Positions 17,447 through 26,945 are shown, counted from the stretch's first letter. The stretch is 64,000 nucleotides of DNA from an uncultured Tenacibaculum sp. (GCA_947496185.1 CANMCD010000004.1:124001-188000); one strand, 5' to 3'. Translations and numbers: made by a program. Notes: generated by a model not told the origin, from the letters alone.

Positions 17447-18869
17447 TTAAATACCCAATGTATCTAATACTTTCTCCAAGCCAAAAGAAGGCCTAGCCGC
17501 ATTTGCAGAAATAATCTTCCCTTCAGGATCAATTAAAATAAACCTAGGTATCGATTCAACCATATATTTTTTCATAAAATCAGATTTCACCCCTTTTCTA
17601 GAAAACAATTGTATTCCTTGCATATCTTTATCCTTAATCATTACCTCCCATTTCCTTCTTGATTCTTCCACAAATCGTTTATCAGATGCATTAAATGGAT
17701 CTACAGAAATACTAATAAACTTAATGTTTTTATTTTCATACTTTTTCATTATTCTCTCTAAAGCAGGAATTTCTTTTGTACATGGTTGACACCAAGTTGC
17801 CCATAAATCAAGATATATATAACTCCCTTTAAAGTCTTTTAACGATATTTTTTTTCCATCAAAACTTTCATAATTTTTAAACATAGGCGAAGGCTGGCCT
17901 TTTTCTATCGATTTATACTTATCATACCTATCTCTAAAAGCTCTTTTAAGAACATCATTTGAAGAAAAACTCATTAGCCCATTAAATAGCTCCTCTTTAA
18001 ATTCCCAATCTATAAGCTGGAAATTAGTCAATTTTTTTACTAATGAATTTTTAAACGATTCTGGAGTACGAGCTACAATCAGTTCTTCAAAATATTTTTT
18101 GGGGTTTTCTTTTCTATTAAATAAAATCTTACTTGAGTAATAATCTACCAATAACTCCCTACACGAAAACACCTTAAATATAGACGCTGAATGCAAATAC
18201 TTAGCAAGAGAATCTAATTCTTTGAATTCGTTCGACTCCACCTCATAACCCTGATTACCTGTACAATAACCATGCATCCCTCTATAATCTCTTAACCTGC
18301 TAAGGTAATTGAATTTTAAATTTTGAATTTCCGTATTTTTAAATTCTTCACCCCACCCCCGGTACCTCACCTAACAATTCACGTATAGTATTTCTTTTAT
18401 CACTCTGAAGTGTTAAAAACATTTCTTCTTCAACACTGTAGAGTTTATCATAGCCATTTCCCCCAACTTTAGAAGCAATAATACTATCTTGTCGTATTTC
18501 TACCTTCTTCTTTTCAACTAAATAATTATTATTTCCTGCTCCAACACCTGAATAACCTATGGTATTTAAAAAATCATTTGCATCAAATTTCATGGTTAGA
18601 TCATCACCTGGTTCAGCGTATATAACTATTTGATCATCTCCATAACTCAGAGAATGATAATTATATCCCTCACTACTTCTTAAGGTATCGGTAAACATTC
18701 CTGTTTCATCAATAGACAATTCTCTAGTCTCTCCATTATGCATTATTGTAGTCGTCACATCTGAATGATTTTTAATCACCCCTTTTACGATAGCATAGTC
18801 TATATCTCTTTTTTTTTGACAAGATATCACTCCCATCACAACAATACAAAGAATTATTATTTGTCTCAT
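17447..18869 (-). pseudogene. TlpA-like lipoprotein paralogue, split by a frameshift
   Basis: The first 173 codons (from 18869) carry a lipoprotein signal (MRQIIILCIVVMGVISCQKK) and the same beta domain as the gene downstream, and stop at 18348. The reading then continues in another frame (17447-18370) with the helical middle and the thioredoxin domain (DLWATWCQPCTKEIPALE). The overlap contains a run of five G (18356-18360, C on the + strand). Removing one G joins the frames as ELLGEVPGWGEEFKNTE, which aligns with ELLEVNNDLSDGFKVLENE of the intact paralogue. All catalytic residues are otherwise present. It is either a recent pseudogene, a homopolymer sequencing error or a phase-variable gene. 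Confidence 0.85.
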
Positions 18870-19116
18870 CTTCTTATCATTTTAAATACAAAAAATTATT
18901 ATTCAGAAACTTAACTTATTCTAACAGACTTAATAAAAAAAACAATGTTGCAATTTTATAACACCGTATCTTTACGATAGATAAACTTAATTCTAAATAG
19001 ATATTATAAAATATTTGTTACGATTACATATCGCTTTAAAATCAAATTTCATAACAACGTTTTCTATATATAACTGAGATTTGAAAAGAGAAAACCGTTA
19101 TAAGAATTAAAATCCC

Positions 19117-19124
19117 TAATTTTG
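19117..19124 (+). promoter_or_regulatory. Promoter -7 box for truA
   Basis: TAATTTTG matches TAnnTTTG, 17 bp upstream of the truA start codon. Confidence 0.5.
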
Positions 19125-19141
19125 CTGTTTAATTTTATTTC

Positions 19142-19876
19142 TTGAGATACTTTTTAGAGCTTTCATACAACGGAAAAAACTATCATGGCTGGCAAGTTCA
19201 ACCTGAAGCTATAACTGTGCAGGGTACAGTTAATCGTGCTATAAGCACTATTTTACAAGAAAACATTAGTGTAATAGGCGCTGGAAGAACTGATGCTGGA
19301 GTTCATGCCTCTCAAATGTTTGCTCATTTTGATACAGATAAAATAATTGATGAAAACTTCAGTTATAAGCTTAATGCTATACTACCTAATGATATTGTAA
19401 TTATAAAAACAAAGCAAGTAAGTTTAGATGCCCATGCCCGCTTTGATGCTATTAATAGAAGTTATGAATATCATATTTGGCTTGGCAGGAATCCGTTTTT
19501 ATTGGACACCACCTGGCAACTTCAATATCAAAATATTGACGTAACAGCCATGAATCAAGCGGCTAGAATATTATTTGAATATGAAGATTTTGAATGTTTT
19601 TCAAAAGTAAAAACAGATGTCAACACGTTTATTTGCAAAATAACTCAAGCTGTATGGAAATATGATAAAAATAAACTAACTTTCTATATTAGTGCTGATC
19701 GTTTTTTGAGAAATATGGTTAGAGCTATTGTTGGCACCTTATTAGAGGTTGGATTAGGAAAGAAAAGTATTGAAAATTTTAGAGAAGTAATTGAAAGCAA
19801 AAACAGATGTAAAGCAGGCACTTCAGTTCCTGCAAAGGGGTTATTTTTAACAAACGTATCATATACCTATTTATAA
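19142..19876 (+). CDS. truA: tRNA pseudouridine(38-40) synthase TruA
   Basis: A 244-aa enzyme that makes pseudouridine at positions 38-40 of the tRNA anticodon arm. The start is TTG; RYFLELSYNGKNYHGWQ is the canonical N-terminus, and there is no nearby in-frame ATG. The catalytic Asp is in GAGRTDAGVHA near residue 51. RFLRNMVRAIVGTLLEVG near residue 187 and GTSVPAKGLFL close the family pattern. The ABC exporter gene follows with no gap. Confidence 0.95.
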   Translation: MRYFLELSYNGKNYHGWQVQPEAITVQGTVNRAISTILQENISVIGAGRTDAGVHASQMFAHFDTDKIIDENFSYKLNAILPNDIVIIKTKQVSLDAHARFDAINRSYEYHIWLGRNPFLLDTTWQLQYQNIDVTAMNQAARILFEYEDFECFSKVKTDVNTFICKITQAVWKYDKNKLTFYISADRFLRNMVRAIVGTLLEVGLGKKSIENFREVIESKNRCKAGTSVPAKGLFLTNVSYTYL

Positions 19877-21640
19877 GTGAGTACAAGTTCAGGAAAAGCA
19901 TTTGATATAAAAATATTTGCAAGACTTATGAGTTTTGCAAAACAGTATAAGTTTAAATTTGGAGTTGCTGTATTTTCAACGATCACACTAGCTGTTGTAG
20001 CTGCTGCTGATCCTTATATTTTAATTTATGCAATAAATGATTTTGCAGAAACCAAGAATTCGAACGAGCTACTTAAAAATGTAATATTATTGAGTTTTGT
20101 TCTTCTTGTACAAGTGCTTTTACAATTTTCCTTTATATACTATGCCAACTGGGTAGGTCAACATATCATAAAAGACATTAGAACAAAGGTTTTTCATAAA
20201 ATCACCTCCTTTAAAATGGCATACTTCGACACTTCTTCTGTTGGAAAATTAGTTACTAGGGTAGTCTCAGATATCGAAACTATCGCTAATTTTTTCAGTC
20301 AAGGTGTCTTTATGATTGTTAGCGATGTATTAAAAATGATCGTTGTATCTATAGTAATGCTGATTATTAACTGGAAGTTGTCACTTATCATTTTTGCTGT
20401 CTTACCCATACTTATATATGCTACAAAATTATTTCAAATAGCTATTAAATCTACTTTTCAAGACGTTAGAAACCAAATAGCCAACCTAAATAGTTTCGTA
20501 CAAGAAAGAGTTACGGGCATGAAAATTGTCCAATTATTTAATCGTGAAAAAATTGAATACCAAAACTTCTATAACATCAATGAAAAACATAAAAAAGCAT
20601 ATATAAAAACAGTTTGGTATTACTCTATTTTTTTTCCTGTAGCAGAAATACTTTCCTCTATTGCCATTGGTTTAACCGTTTGGTATGGAGGCTTACAAGC
20701 TGTTGTTGACAATTCAGTAACCGTAGGTGCTGTTATTGGTTTTGTAAAAATGGCACAAATGCTTTTCAGACCCCTACGTCAAATTGCTGATAAATTTAAT
20801 CAACTTCAAATGGGCATTGTATCTGGTGAAAGAGTTTTCGCTGTAATGGATACCGAAAGCACTATCAAAAAAGATGGAAAAGTAGCGGCTACCGATATCG
20901 AAGGTAATATTTCCTTTAAAAACGTTCACTTTAGCTATCTTCCTAATGAAAAGATTCTAAAAGGCATCAATCTTGAAGTAGAAAAAGGAGAAAAAGTTGC
21001 CATAGTAGGTGCTACAGGAGCAGGAAAATCTACCATTATCAACCTTATAAATAGATTTTATGAAATAGATAGTGGAGAAATAGCAATCGATAATATCAAT
21101 ATTAACTCCTACAATATAAATTCTTTACGAAAAAAGGTTGCTGTGGTCTTACAAGACGTGTTTTTATTTTCAGACAGTATTCTTAACAATATTACACTTA
21201 ACGACCCTTCAATTCCACTTATAGCTGTAGAAAAAGCAGCAAAGCAAATCGGAATTCATGAGTTTATTACAAGCCTACCAAATGGTTATAAATACAATGT
21301 AAAAGAACGAGGAGGCATGTTATCTTCAGGACAACGACAATTAATCGCCTTTTTAAGAGCTTACGTTAGTAAACCAAGTATTTTAATTTTAGACGAAGCT
21401 ACCTCTTCAGTCGACTCCCATTCAGAACAGATGATTCAATACGCAACGGATCAGATTACAAAAAATAGAACTTCAATTATCATTGCACACCGATTGGCTA
21501 CGGTAAAAAAAGCAGACAAAATTATCGTAATGGACAAAGGTAAAATTGTTGAAATCGGAAGCCATGATGATTTATTACAAAAGGAAAAAGGGTTTTATAA
21601 AAAGTTATACGAAGTTCAATTCCAAGAAGTAGCTAATTAG
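19877..21640 (+). CDS. MsbA-like ABC exporter (fused permease-ATPase)
   Basis: A 587-aa half-transporter, GTG start directly after the truA stop. The six-helix ABC membrane domain covers residues 20-310. The ATPase domain has Walker A GATGAGKST near 370, signature LSSGQRQ near 476 and Walker B ILILDEATSSVDS near 500, then the H-loop IIAHRLATV. LSSGQ replaces the more usual LSGGQ. This group is annotated as lipid A or multidrug exporters; the substrate here is unknown. Confidence 0.9.
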   Translation: MSTSSGKAFDIKIFARLMSFAKQYKFKFGVAVFSTITLAVVAAADPYILIYAINDFAETKNSNELLKNVILLSFVLLVQVLLQFSFIYYANWVGQHIIKDIRTKVFHKITSFKMAYFDTSSVGKLVTRVVSDIETIANFFSQGVFMIVSDVLKMIVVSIVMLIINWKLSLIIFAVLPILIYATKLFQIAIKSTFQDVRNQIANLNSFVQERVTGMKIVQLFNREKIEYQNFYNINEKHKKAYIKTVWYYSIFFPVAEILSSIAIGLTVWYGGLQAVVDNSVTVGAVIGFVKMAQMLFRPLRQIADKFNQLQMGIVSGERVFAVMDTESTIKKDGKVAATDIEGNISFKNVHFSYLPNEKILKGINLEVEKGEKVAIVGATGAGKSTIINLINRFYEIDSGEIAIDNININSYNINSLRKKVAVVLQDVFLFSDSILNNITLNDPSIPLIAVEKAAKQIGIHEFITSLPNGYKYNVKERGGMLSSGQRQLIAFLRAYVSKPSILILDEATSSVDSHSEQMIQYATDQITKNRTSIIIAHRLATVKKADKIIVMDKGKIVEIGSHDDLLQKEKGFYKKLYEVQFQEVAN

Positions 21641-21691
21641 TTTTCCCATCAAAAAAACACCTAATATTCAAGAAATTAAAGCGAAATATTA

Positions 21692-21722
21692 TTTGATTGC
21701 TGAAATCAATTTGTTAAATTTG
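21692..21722 (+). promoter_or_regulatory. Promoter for the Ala/Lys-rich lipoprotein gene
   Basis: TTTG at 21692-21695, a 19-bp spacer and TAAATTTG at 21715-21722 form a complete Bacteroidota-type -33/-7 promoter 33 bp before the ATG at 21756. Confidence 0.7.
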
Positions 21723-21755
21723 TTATTCAATCTTAATACTAAAAATCATAAAACA

Positions 21756-22226
21756 ATGAAAAAAGTAATTTTATCTACGTTAATTATTGGTGCTGTTTTG
21801 GCTACTTCTTGTAAGAAAGCAAAAGAAGAAGCAGATAAGGCTGTAGATGCTGCTGCAGAAGTAACAGAAAAAACTGCGGAGGCTGTTACAGACGCTGCTA
21901 CAGATGCTACCACCAAAGTAGTTGAAAAAGCAGAAGAAGTAGTTGATAAAGCTGCTGAGTCAGTAAAATCAACTATAGATGATATTACGATTCCTAGTTT
22001 CGACAATGAAAAAGTAGAGCAGCACTTGAAAAATTACGCTGCTTACGCAAAAGAATATATTGCCGCTAAAGGTGACGTGGTAGGAAACTCTGACCTTGCC
22101 AAAAAAGGAATTGAATTAGCCTCTAAAGGGTCTGAGTTACTAAAAACATTGGATGCTGAAAGCGTAAAAAAGTTTAACGGTATCATTAGTGCTATTCAAG
22201 CAAAAATGGCGCCAGCTAGCAACTAA
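21756..22226 (+). CDS. Ala/Lys-rich coiled-coil lipoprotein
   Basis: I chose the ATG at 21756 because a lipoprotein signal starts there (MKKVILSTLIIGAVLATSCK, Cys near residue 19) and a full promoter overlaps the longer upstream frame. The mature protein is an amphipathic helix of Ala/Glu/Lys/Val repeats (KAVDAAAEVTEKTAEAV), like apolipoprotein- or LEA-type repeats, with a helical C-terminal half. The function is unknown, perhaps an envelope stress or spacer protein. It is monocistronic with its own promoter and terminator. Confidence 0.8.
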   Translation: MKKVILSTLIIGAVLATSCKKAKEEADKAVDAAAEVTEKTAEAVTDAATDATTKVVEKAEEVVDKAAESVKSTIDDITIPSFDNEKVEQHLKNYAAYAKEYIAAKGDVVGNSDLAKKGIELASKGSELLKTLDAESVKKFNGIISAIQAKMAPASN

Positions 22227-22287
22227 TACATTAAACCATAAGAATAATATTCATTGGTTTAATTATTGTTTTGAAATTATAATTATT

Positions 22288-22320
22288 AAAAGGGCTTTTC
22301 TTTATTAGAAAAGTCCTTTT
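22288..22320 (+). terminator. Intrinsic terminator after the lipoprotein gene
   Basis: AAAAGGGCTTTTCT pairs with AGAAAAGTCCTTTT (one G-U pair) around a 5-nt loop; the stem ends in a T-run. Confidence 0.85.
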
Positions 22321-22428
22321 TAGTTTGACACCAAACAAAAAAGAAAAGATTATAATTTATATGTATTCGACTATTTTTTTTATAAAGATTGATAAAGAAC
22401 ATAAGTCGAAAATAGATTTATAATATAC

Positions 22429-23211
22429 TTAAGCCATTACGTCTTCTTGTAATTTATCTAATAAACTATCAAAGGTTTTATACAACACAAACTCTCCATC
22501 TTTTATATACGAAATTGCCCCTGTTTCTTCAGAAACCAACAAGCAAATCGCATCTGTCTTTTCAGAAACCCCTATAGCAGCACGGTGTCGTAATCCGAAT
22601 CTGGCAGGTATTTGTGTGTTATCAGACACTGGTAAAATAACCCTCGTTGCGATGATATTATTATCTCTTATAATAGTGGCTCCATCATGTAAAGGACTAT
22701 TTTTATAAAAAATACTCTGTATAATAGCCTTATTGACAGACGCATTCATTTTATCACCTGTACTTACTAAAAAGTCTAAATTACTCGTTCTTTCAATAAC
22801 TATTAAGGCTCCAGTTTTAGTTTTTGACAATTTTATACAAGCTTTTAAAATTGTTTCTACATCCACTTCAGAACTGATTTCAGTTTGTAAGAATTTTAAT
22901 TGATTTAAAAAGCTTCTTTTAGCAGAAAAATTGGTAGTTCCAATCATTAATAAAAACTTTCTTATCTCTTGTTGAAAAACAATAATCAACGCTATTACTC
23001 CTCCCGATAATAAATAACCTAAGATACCGCTTAGCATTTCCATATGAAGTGCCTGTGTAATCTTCCAAATAATAAAAATAAAAGCTATTCCTATAACAAT
23101 ATTTATCGCTACTGTACCTTTAAGTAATCTATAGATATAATAGAGTAATGCGGCTACAAGAATAATATCCAATACATCTAAAAAAGTAAAGTCTATAAAA
23201 TCGAGATTCAT
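22429..23211 (-). CDS. cdaA: Diadenylate cyclase CdaA
   Basis: A 260-aa membrane enzyme that makes cyclic di-AMP from two ATP. Three N-terminal transmembrane helices cover residues 10-90. The DAC domain has the catalytic motifs LHDGATII near residue 175 and GLRHRAAIG near residue 207. This is the standard CdaA/DacA architecture of Bacteroidota. It follows the peptide exporter gene on the same strand after 50 bp, but the functions are probably unrelated. Confidence 0.95.
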   Translation of the reverse strand: MNLDFIDFTFLDVLDIILVAALLYYIYRLLKGTVAINIVIGIAFIFIIWKITQALHMEMLSGILGYLLSGGVIALIIVFQQEIRKFLLMIGTTNFSAKRSFLNQLKFLQTEISSEVDVETILKACIKLSKTKTGALIVIERTSNLDFLVSTGDKMNASVNKAIIQSIFYKNSPLHDGATIIRDNNIIATRVILPVSDNTQIPARFGLRHRAAIGVSEKTDAICLLVSEETGAISYIKDGEFVLYKTFDSLLDKLQEDVMA

Positions 23212-23260
23212 AAAACCCTTGTTTATGTAAATGTACTGATTTTTATTTCAATTATATGGA

Positions 23261-25426
23261 TTAGCACTGCATAAACTCTAAAGGAACCTGTTGTTGCCAC
23301 AATTCATAATATTGCTTTTTGGAGGTATACAATTTTTCATGATTCCCTTGTTCGATTACCTTTCCTTTATGTAAAACCACAATTTCATCTGCATGTACTA
23401 CTGTACTTAATCGATGTGCAATAATAACAACCGTTTTCTGTTCTTCTCTAAGTTTATTTACAGCTCTTTGCACATAATTCTCTGCATTTGAATCTAAAGA
23501 CGAAGTGGCCTCATCTAATACCAATACTTCTGGCTTCTTATACAAAGCTCTAGCAATAGCTAACCGTTGTTTTTGTCCTCCTGACAAACTCGCTCCATTT
23601 TCTCCTAAGCAAGTATCAAATCCATTCGGTAAATTCTCAATAAAATCCATGATCCCAATAGACTGGCATATTTCAATAATACATTCCATATCAGGATAAA
23701 AATCACCAACAGCTATATTATCAATTACATTGCCTGCAAACAAATCTATTTTTTGAGGTACTACACTCACTAAACTTCGTAAACTCTCTTGTTTGATATA
23801 CTTTAAATCGGTGTTTCCTATCATTATTTGACCTTTTTGTATCGGGTACAGGTTTTGCAATAGTGAAATTAATGTAGACTTTCCCGAACCACTTTCACCA
23901 ACAATTGCCGTAATCATTCCTTTTTTTATTGTCAGATTAAAATCTTTAAATACTTCCACTCGTGTTCCATACCTAAAAGCCACATTCTTAAAAGTTATAT
24001 CTTGAATTTTCTCTTTTGTTAATGTAACCCTCTCATTTGTTTCCTCTCGTTCTAAATCCATTATTTCGAACAATCGATCTGCAGCTATCAATGCATTTTG
24101 AATTTGTTTATTGGACTCAACAAGGCTTGCAACGGGATTTATAAAGTACCCAATAATTGCATAAAATGACATAAGTTCTCCAGCCGTTATCTCTCGTTCG
24201 ATTACAAAATAAGAGCCACACCATAAAAGAATCACGGTAAATAACTGCGATATAACCGTGGTAGAGGTTCTTGAAAAAATAGCGTTTAAAGCAGAAGAAT
24301 ATCCTATATCTAAGAGCTTTATAAAACGTGTTTCGGTATTAATATTCGCAAAATTTTCTAGCCCAAAACGCTTGATGGTTCCAACACTGTTTAACGATTC
24401 TACCAACTGACTTTCCAGATCTGCTGAAGACTCCATAATTTTACGTTCGGTTTTCTTATTGAGCTTATTAACAACAATATAAACCAGTGTATAAACAGGT
24501 ACTATCAACAGCATAATTAAAGCCAATTTCCAATAATACATAAACATAAGTCCAAAAGAAAAAATAAGAATCAGCACATTAACGGTCAAACCTAAAGAAA
24601 CTTCGTTGATAAAATTTCTAATCTTTACGGCATCGTTAATACGTGAGATAATTTCTCCTACTCGCATGGTATCAAAAAATTGCTGGGGTAATTTTAATAA
24701 ATGCTTGTAGTACCCTAAAATTAAACGAGCATCTATTTGCTGCCCCGTTTTTACTAAGAATACGTCTTTAAATACACCAATTATTACTTTTAACAGTAAT
24801 AAAACAAGCATGATTACACTTAAGAGGTTTAACAACTTAGTATTCCCACCTACCAACACATAATCAGTTATTTTTTGGATATAAATGGACGTTGAAAAAC
24901 CTAACAGTGTATAAACCACTGCCCCTATAAAAGCTTGAATTAATACATATTTATGTGGTTTTAACAAAAACCAGAAGCGTTTTAAAACGGAAACCTTTTC
25001 ATTAGTCGGTATAAAATCTTCTTTAGGCAACAACAATACTAGAATTCCTGTCCATTCTTTTAAAAAATCATCTTGTGTTTTTTTATGCATCTTACCATCA
25101 CCGGGATCCATAATTTTTATATAATCCTTGGTAACTTCATAAATAACGACATAATGTTGTAGTGTTTTATTTACAACTACATGTGCAATCGCAGGTTTGG
25201 GTATTTTAAACAAACTATCCAACTCCCCTCTTACTCCTTTAGCTTCAAACCCTAACTTTTCTGAGGCTTCTATCAACCCTAATACATTGGTTCCTTTCTT
25301 ATCCGTACCTGCATATTGACGAATACGAGCTATGGGAAGTTGCAATTTATAATGTGCTGCTATAGAAGCCAAACATGCAGCTCCACAATCGGTAATGTCG
25401 TGTTGTTTGATAGTAATTTTTGCCAT
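23261..25426 (-). CDS. C39-peptidase ABC exporter for double-glycine peptides (PCAT)
   Basis: A 721-aa fusion, with the ATG at 25426 chosen over a TTG six codons upstream. Residues 1-130 are a C39 cysteine peptidase with catalytic Cys in ITDCGAACLASIAAHY, His in LQHYVVIYEV and Asp in MDPGDGKM. A six-helix ABC membrane domain follows, then an ATPase with GESGSGKST, LSGGQKQRLAIARAL and VLVLDEATSSLDS. Such proteins cut leaders after a Gly-Gly pair and export the core peptide. Its natural substrates are the precursors at 27608 and 27812, with the HlyD protein at 28679 as adaptor. No TolC-type channel gene is in the window. Confidence 0.95.
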   Translation of the reverse strand: MAKITIKQHDITDCGAACLASIAAHYKLQLPIARIRQYAGTDKKGTNVLGLIEASEKLGFEAKGVRGELDSLFKIPKPAIAHVVVNKTLQHYVVIYEVTKDYIKIMDPGDGKMHKKTQDDFLKEWTGILVLLLPKEDFIPTNEKVSVLKRFWFLLKPHKYVLIQAFIGAVVYTLLGFSTSIYIQKITDYVLVGGNTKLLNLLSVIMLVLLLLKVIIGVFKDVFLVKTGQQIDARLILGYYKHLLKLPQQFFDTMRVGEIISRINDAVKIRNFINEVSLGLTVNVLILIFSFGLMFMYYWKLALIMLLIVPVYTLVYIVVNKLNKKTERKIMESSADLESQLVESLNSVGTIKRFGLENFANINTETRFIKLLDIGYSSALNAIFSRTSTTVISQLFTVILLWCGSYFVIEREITAGELMSFYAIIGYFINPVASLVESNKQIQNALIAADRLFEIMDLEREETNERVTLTKEKIQDITFKNVAFRYGTRVEVFKDFNLTIKKGMITAIVGESGSGKSTLISLLQNLYPIQKGQIMIGNTDLKYIKQESLRSLVSVVPQKIDLFAGNVIDNIAVGDFYPDMECIIEICQSIGIMDFIENLPNGFDTCLGENGASLSGGQKQRLAIARALYKKPEVLVLDEATSSLDSNAENYVQRAVNKLREEQKTVVIIAHRLSTVVHADEIVVLHKGKVIEQGNHEKLYTSKKQYYELWQQQVPLEFMQC

Positions 25427-25515
25427 TTGCTGTTTTTTGGGCAAATAAAAAGAAGTTCATTGCAAATTATTTGCAGTAAGGTAAGGATTATATGAAATTT
25501 GATCGATTAACTAAG

Positions 25516-25671
25516 TTAATTTATATTGCTGTTATTTACAATAGTCATTGGAGGTTTACCCAAAAAGCCTTTTTTAAGATCTTTCCAATTTTTAAAAATA
25601 GATTTGATTAGTACATGAATTATTATTACATCAACAATCCTAGTGGTTGTTATTAATTTCTTTTTTCTCAT
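25516..25671 (-). CDS. Small protein with WKxLKKGF motif in the bacteriocin locus
   Basis: A 51-codon ORF. A basic start (MRKKK) and a hydrophobic segment VDVIIIHVLIKSIF precede NWKDLKKGFLGKPPM. It lies 90 bp before the exporter start and 9 bp after the previous small gene. The W-x-x-[LF]-K-x-G-[FL] core recurs in the 44-aa gene at 25900. There is no Gly-Gly leader. It could be an immunity or accessory peptide. No family was recognised. Confidence 0.55.
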   Translation of the reverse strand: MRKKKLITTTRIVDVIIIHVLIKSIFKNWKDLKKGFLGKPPMTIVNNSNIN

Positions 25672-25680
25672 TTCTTATAA

Positions 25681-25836
25681 CTAAAGTAAGTCATATATAA
25701 ACCTGCCTACAAATTCTCCTATTTTTGACATAATTGATAATGCAAAAACATACAAACTAATTTTCACTACAAATAACTGATTAGGGTTATTTACTATTTC
25801 AGTATATATCTTCAAAATACTATAAGGAATCTTCAT
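25681..25836 (-). CDS. Small hydrophobic protein in the bacteriocin locus
   Basis: A 51-codon ORF starting MKIPYSILKIYTEIVNN, with a hydrophobic stretch LFVVKISLYVFALSI and an amphipathic end MSKIGEFVGRFIYDLL. Spacing to the next small ORF is 9 bp, as in a tight operon. No homologue was recognised and no Gly-Gly leader is present. The support is position, strand and operon-like spacing, so a chance ORF is possible. Confidence 0.45.
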   Translation of the reverse strand: MKIPYSILKIYTEIVNNPNQLFVVKISLYVFALSIMSKIGEFVGRFIYDLL

Positions 25837-25899
25837 ACAACACAATTTAATTCGTTTCTAAAAAGTAATAAAAAAATGACTCGAATTTTAATACTACTT

Positions 25900-26034
25900 T
25901 TAGAAACCAAACCCTGAAAACAAGCCTTCTTTAAAATGACTCCAATCAGAGATAATTAGATAAAATGAATATAGCGCTAAAAATATTGTAGCAAAAAATA
26001 TCTTTGATTTTAAGGGCAAATTATTTTTTTTCAT
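25900..26034 (-). CDS. Small single-pass protein with DWSHFKEGL motif
   Basis: A 44-codon ORF, basic start MKKNNLPLKSK, one membrane helix IFFATIFLALYSFYLII, then SDWSHFKEGLFSGFGF. Its ATG overlaps the last codons of the upstream VanZ-like gene by 14 bp, which suggests translational coupling. I recall similar short DWxxFKxGF proteins in Flavobacteriaceae but know no function. An immunity or export-accessory role is inferred from context only. Confidence 0.65.
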   Translation of the reverse strand: MKKNNLPLKSKIFFATIFLALYSFYLIISDWSHFKEGLFSGFGF

Positions 26035-26407
26035 CACCTAGTTTTGTTATCCTAAAATAAAAAAAGTACCCCAAAACAACGCCAATACCATTTGCTAAAA
26101 TATCATACCAATCAAAGGTTTTAGTAGCTGTAAAAAAGGGATAAAATTCTTCAATTGTCAGAAAACTAAAAACAAAAACAGCCGAAAGTATTAAGCGGTT
26201 TCTATGGTTTAAAACCCTTCCCTTAAACAAGGGAAAGCAAAGTGTATACAATACAAAAGCCCCAACAAAATTAGGCAATGAACCTAATAAAATATTTGTT
26301 GGAAACAATGGACGTAAGTAGGTTCCAGAAAGGATTACAAGAGTAATCAAAAATACCGTTATAACGGTTAATAATGTTTCTATTTTTTTAATATTCAAAA
26401 TTTTCAT
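26021..26407 (-). CDS. VanZ-like membrane protein, copy 1
   Basis: A 128-aa protein with four hydrophobic segments. FLTIEEFYPFFTATKTFDWYD followed by ILANGIGVVLGYFFYF is the VanZ core (E near the helix end, then DxxAN). It differs from copy 2 at 27023 by a longer N-terminus and few substitutions. VanZ-like proteins are linked to resistance against envelope-active compounds and sit beside bacteriocin genes, so self-immunity is a reasonable inference. Its end overlaps the 44-aa gene. Confidence 0.75.
   Translation of the reverse strand: MKILNIKKIETLLTVITVFLITLVILSGTYLRPLFPTNILLGSLPNFVGAFVLYTLCFPLFKGRVLNHRNRLILSAVFVFSFLTIEEFYPFFTATKTFDWYDILANGIGVVLGYFFYFRITKLGDEKK
26055..26380 (-). repeat. Direct repeat, VanZ-like copy 1
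   Basis: About 326 bp nearly identical, in the same orientation, to 27042-27366. Only scattered substitutions are visible. The copies flank the CPBP gene. Confidence 0.9.
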
Positions 26408-26450
26408 TTTTTATCGGACAGTAATGTTATCAAATAGAAAAAAGTAACTT

Positions 26451-26945
26451 CTAATCTATTATTAAAGAAATCAAATTTATAATTGAGTGACACAAAAAAA
26501 CAGAGATAAATACACTTATTCTTTTTTCTCTAAAAAATTCTGACAATAGGGTAATATACCCAAAATAAAACCCCATTATAGTAGCTATAATAAAATAATA
26601 AAAATTATAGATATGAATGCTTCCAAAAAGCAGAGAAGACACTACCAAGGAAAAAGTGATATGATTCCGTTTAATCTTAACAAAAAAACATCTTAAAAAA
26701 ACTACTATTAAAAGATATTGAAAGAAAAAAGTTTCAAAAAAAGGTGCAATAAAAACTATTAGTATGTATTCCAGGTTCTTCGAAAAAAGAAAATTAATTT
26801 CTACTTCCTCTTCAAAATTTATTCCTAAAAAGTAATACCCAAAAAATGATAAAATTATATTCAAACACACACCAAAAACTACAGTAATCAAGATAAATAA
26901 AGGTCTATTCAATCTAATTAGAAAAAAATCGTGTTTTTTTATCAT
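26451..26945 (-). CDS. CPBP-family intramembrane protein (immunity candidate)
   Basis: A 164-aa protein with four to five membrane helices. APFFETFFFQYLL stands at the place of the EExxxR motif, and LLFGSIHIYNF (FxxxH) and FLCHSIINLISL (HxxxN) give the second and third motifs of the CPBP/CAAX-protease family. The first motif is degenerate (one Glu, no Arg), so protease activity is doubtful. CPBP proteins are known bacteriocin immunity proteins in Firmicutes (PlnI/SkkI-type). Here it lies between the two VanZ-like copies, downstream of the two precursor genes. Confidence 0.7.
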   Translation of the reverse strand: MIKKHDFFLIRLNRPLFILITVVFGVCLNIILSFFGYYFLGINFEEEVEINFLFSKNLEYILIVFIAPFFETFFFQYLLIVVFLRCFFVKIKRNHITFSLVVSSLLFGSIHIYNFYYFIIATIMGFYFGYITLLSEFFREKRISVFISVFLCHSIINLISLIID

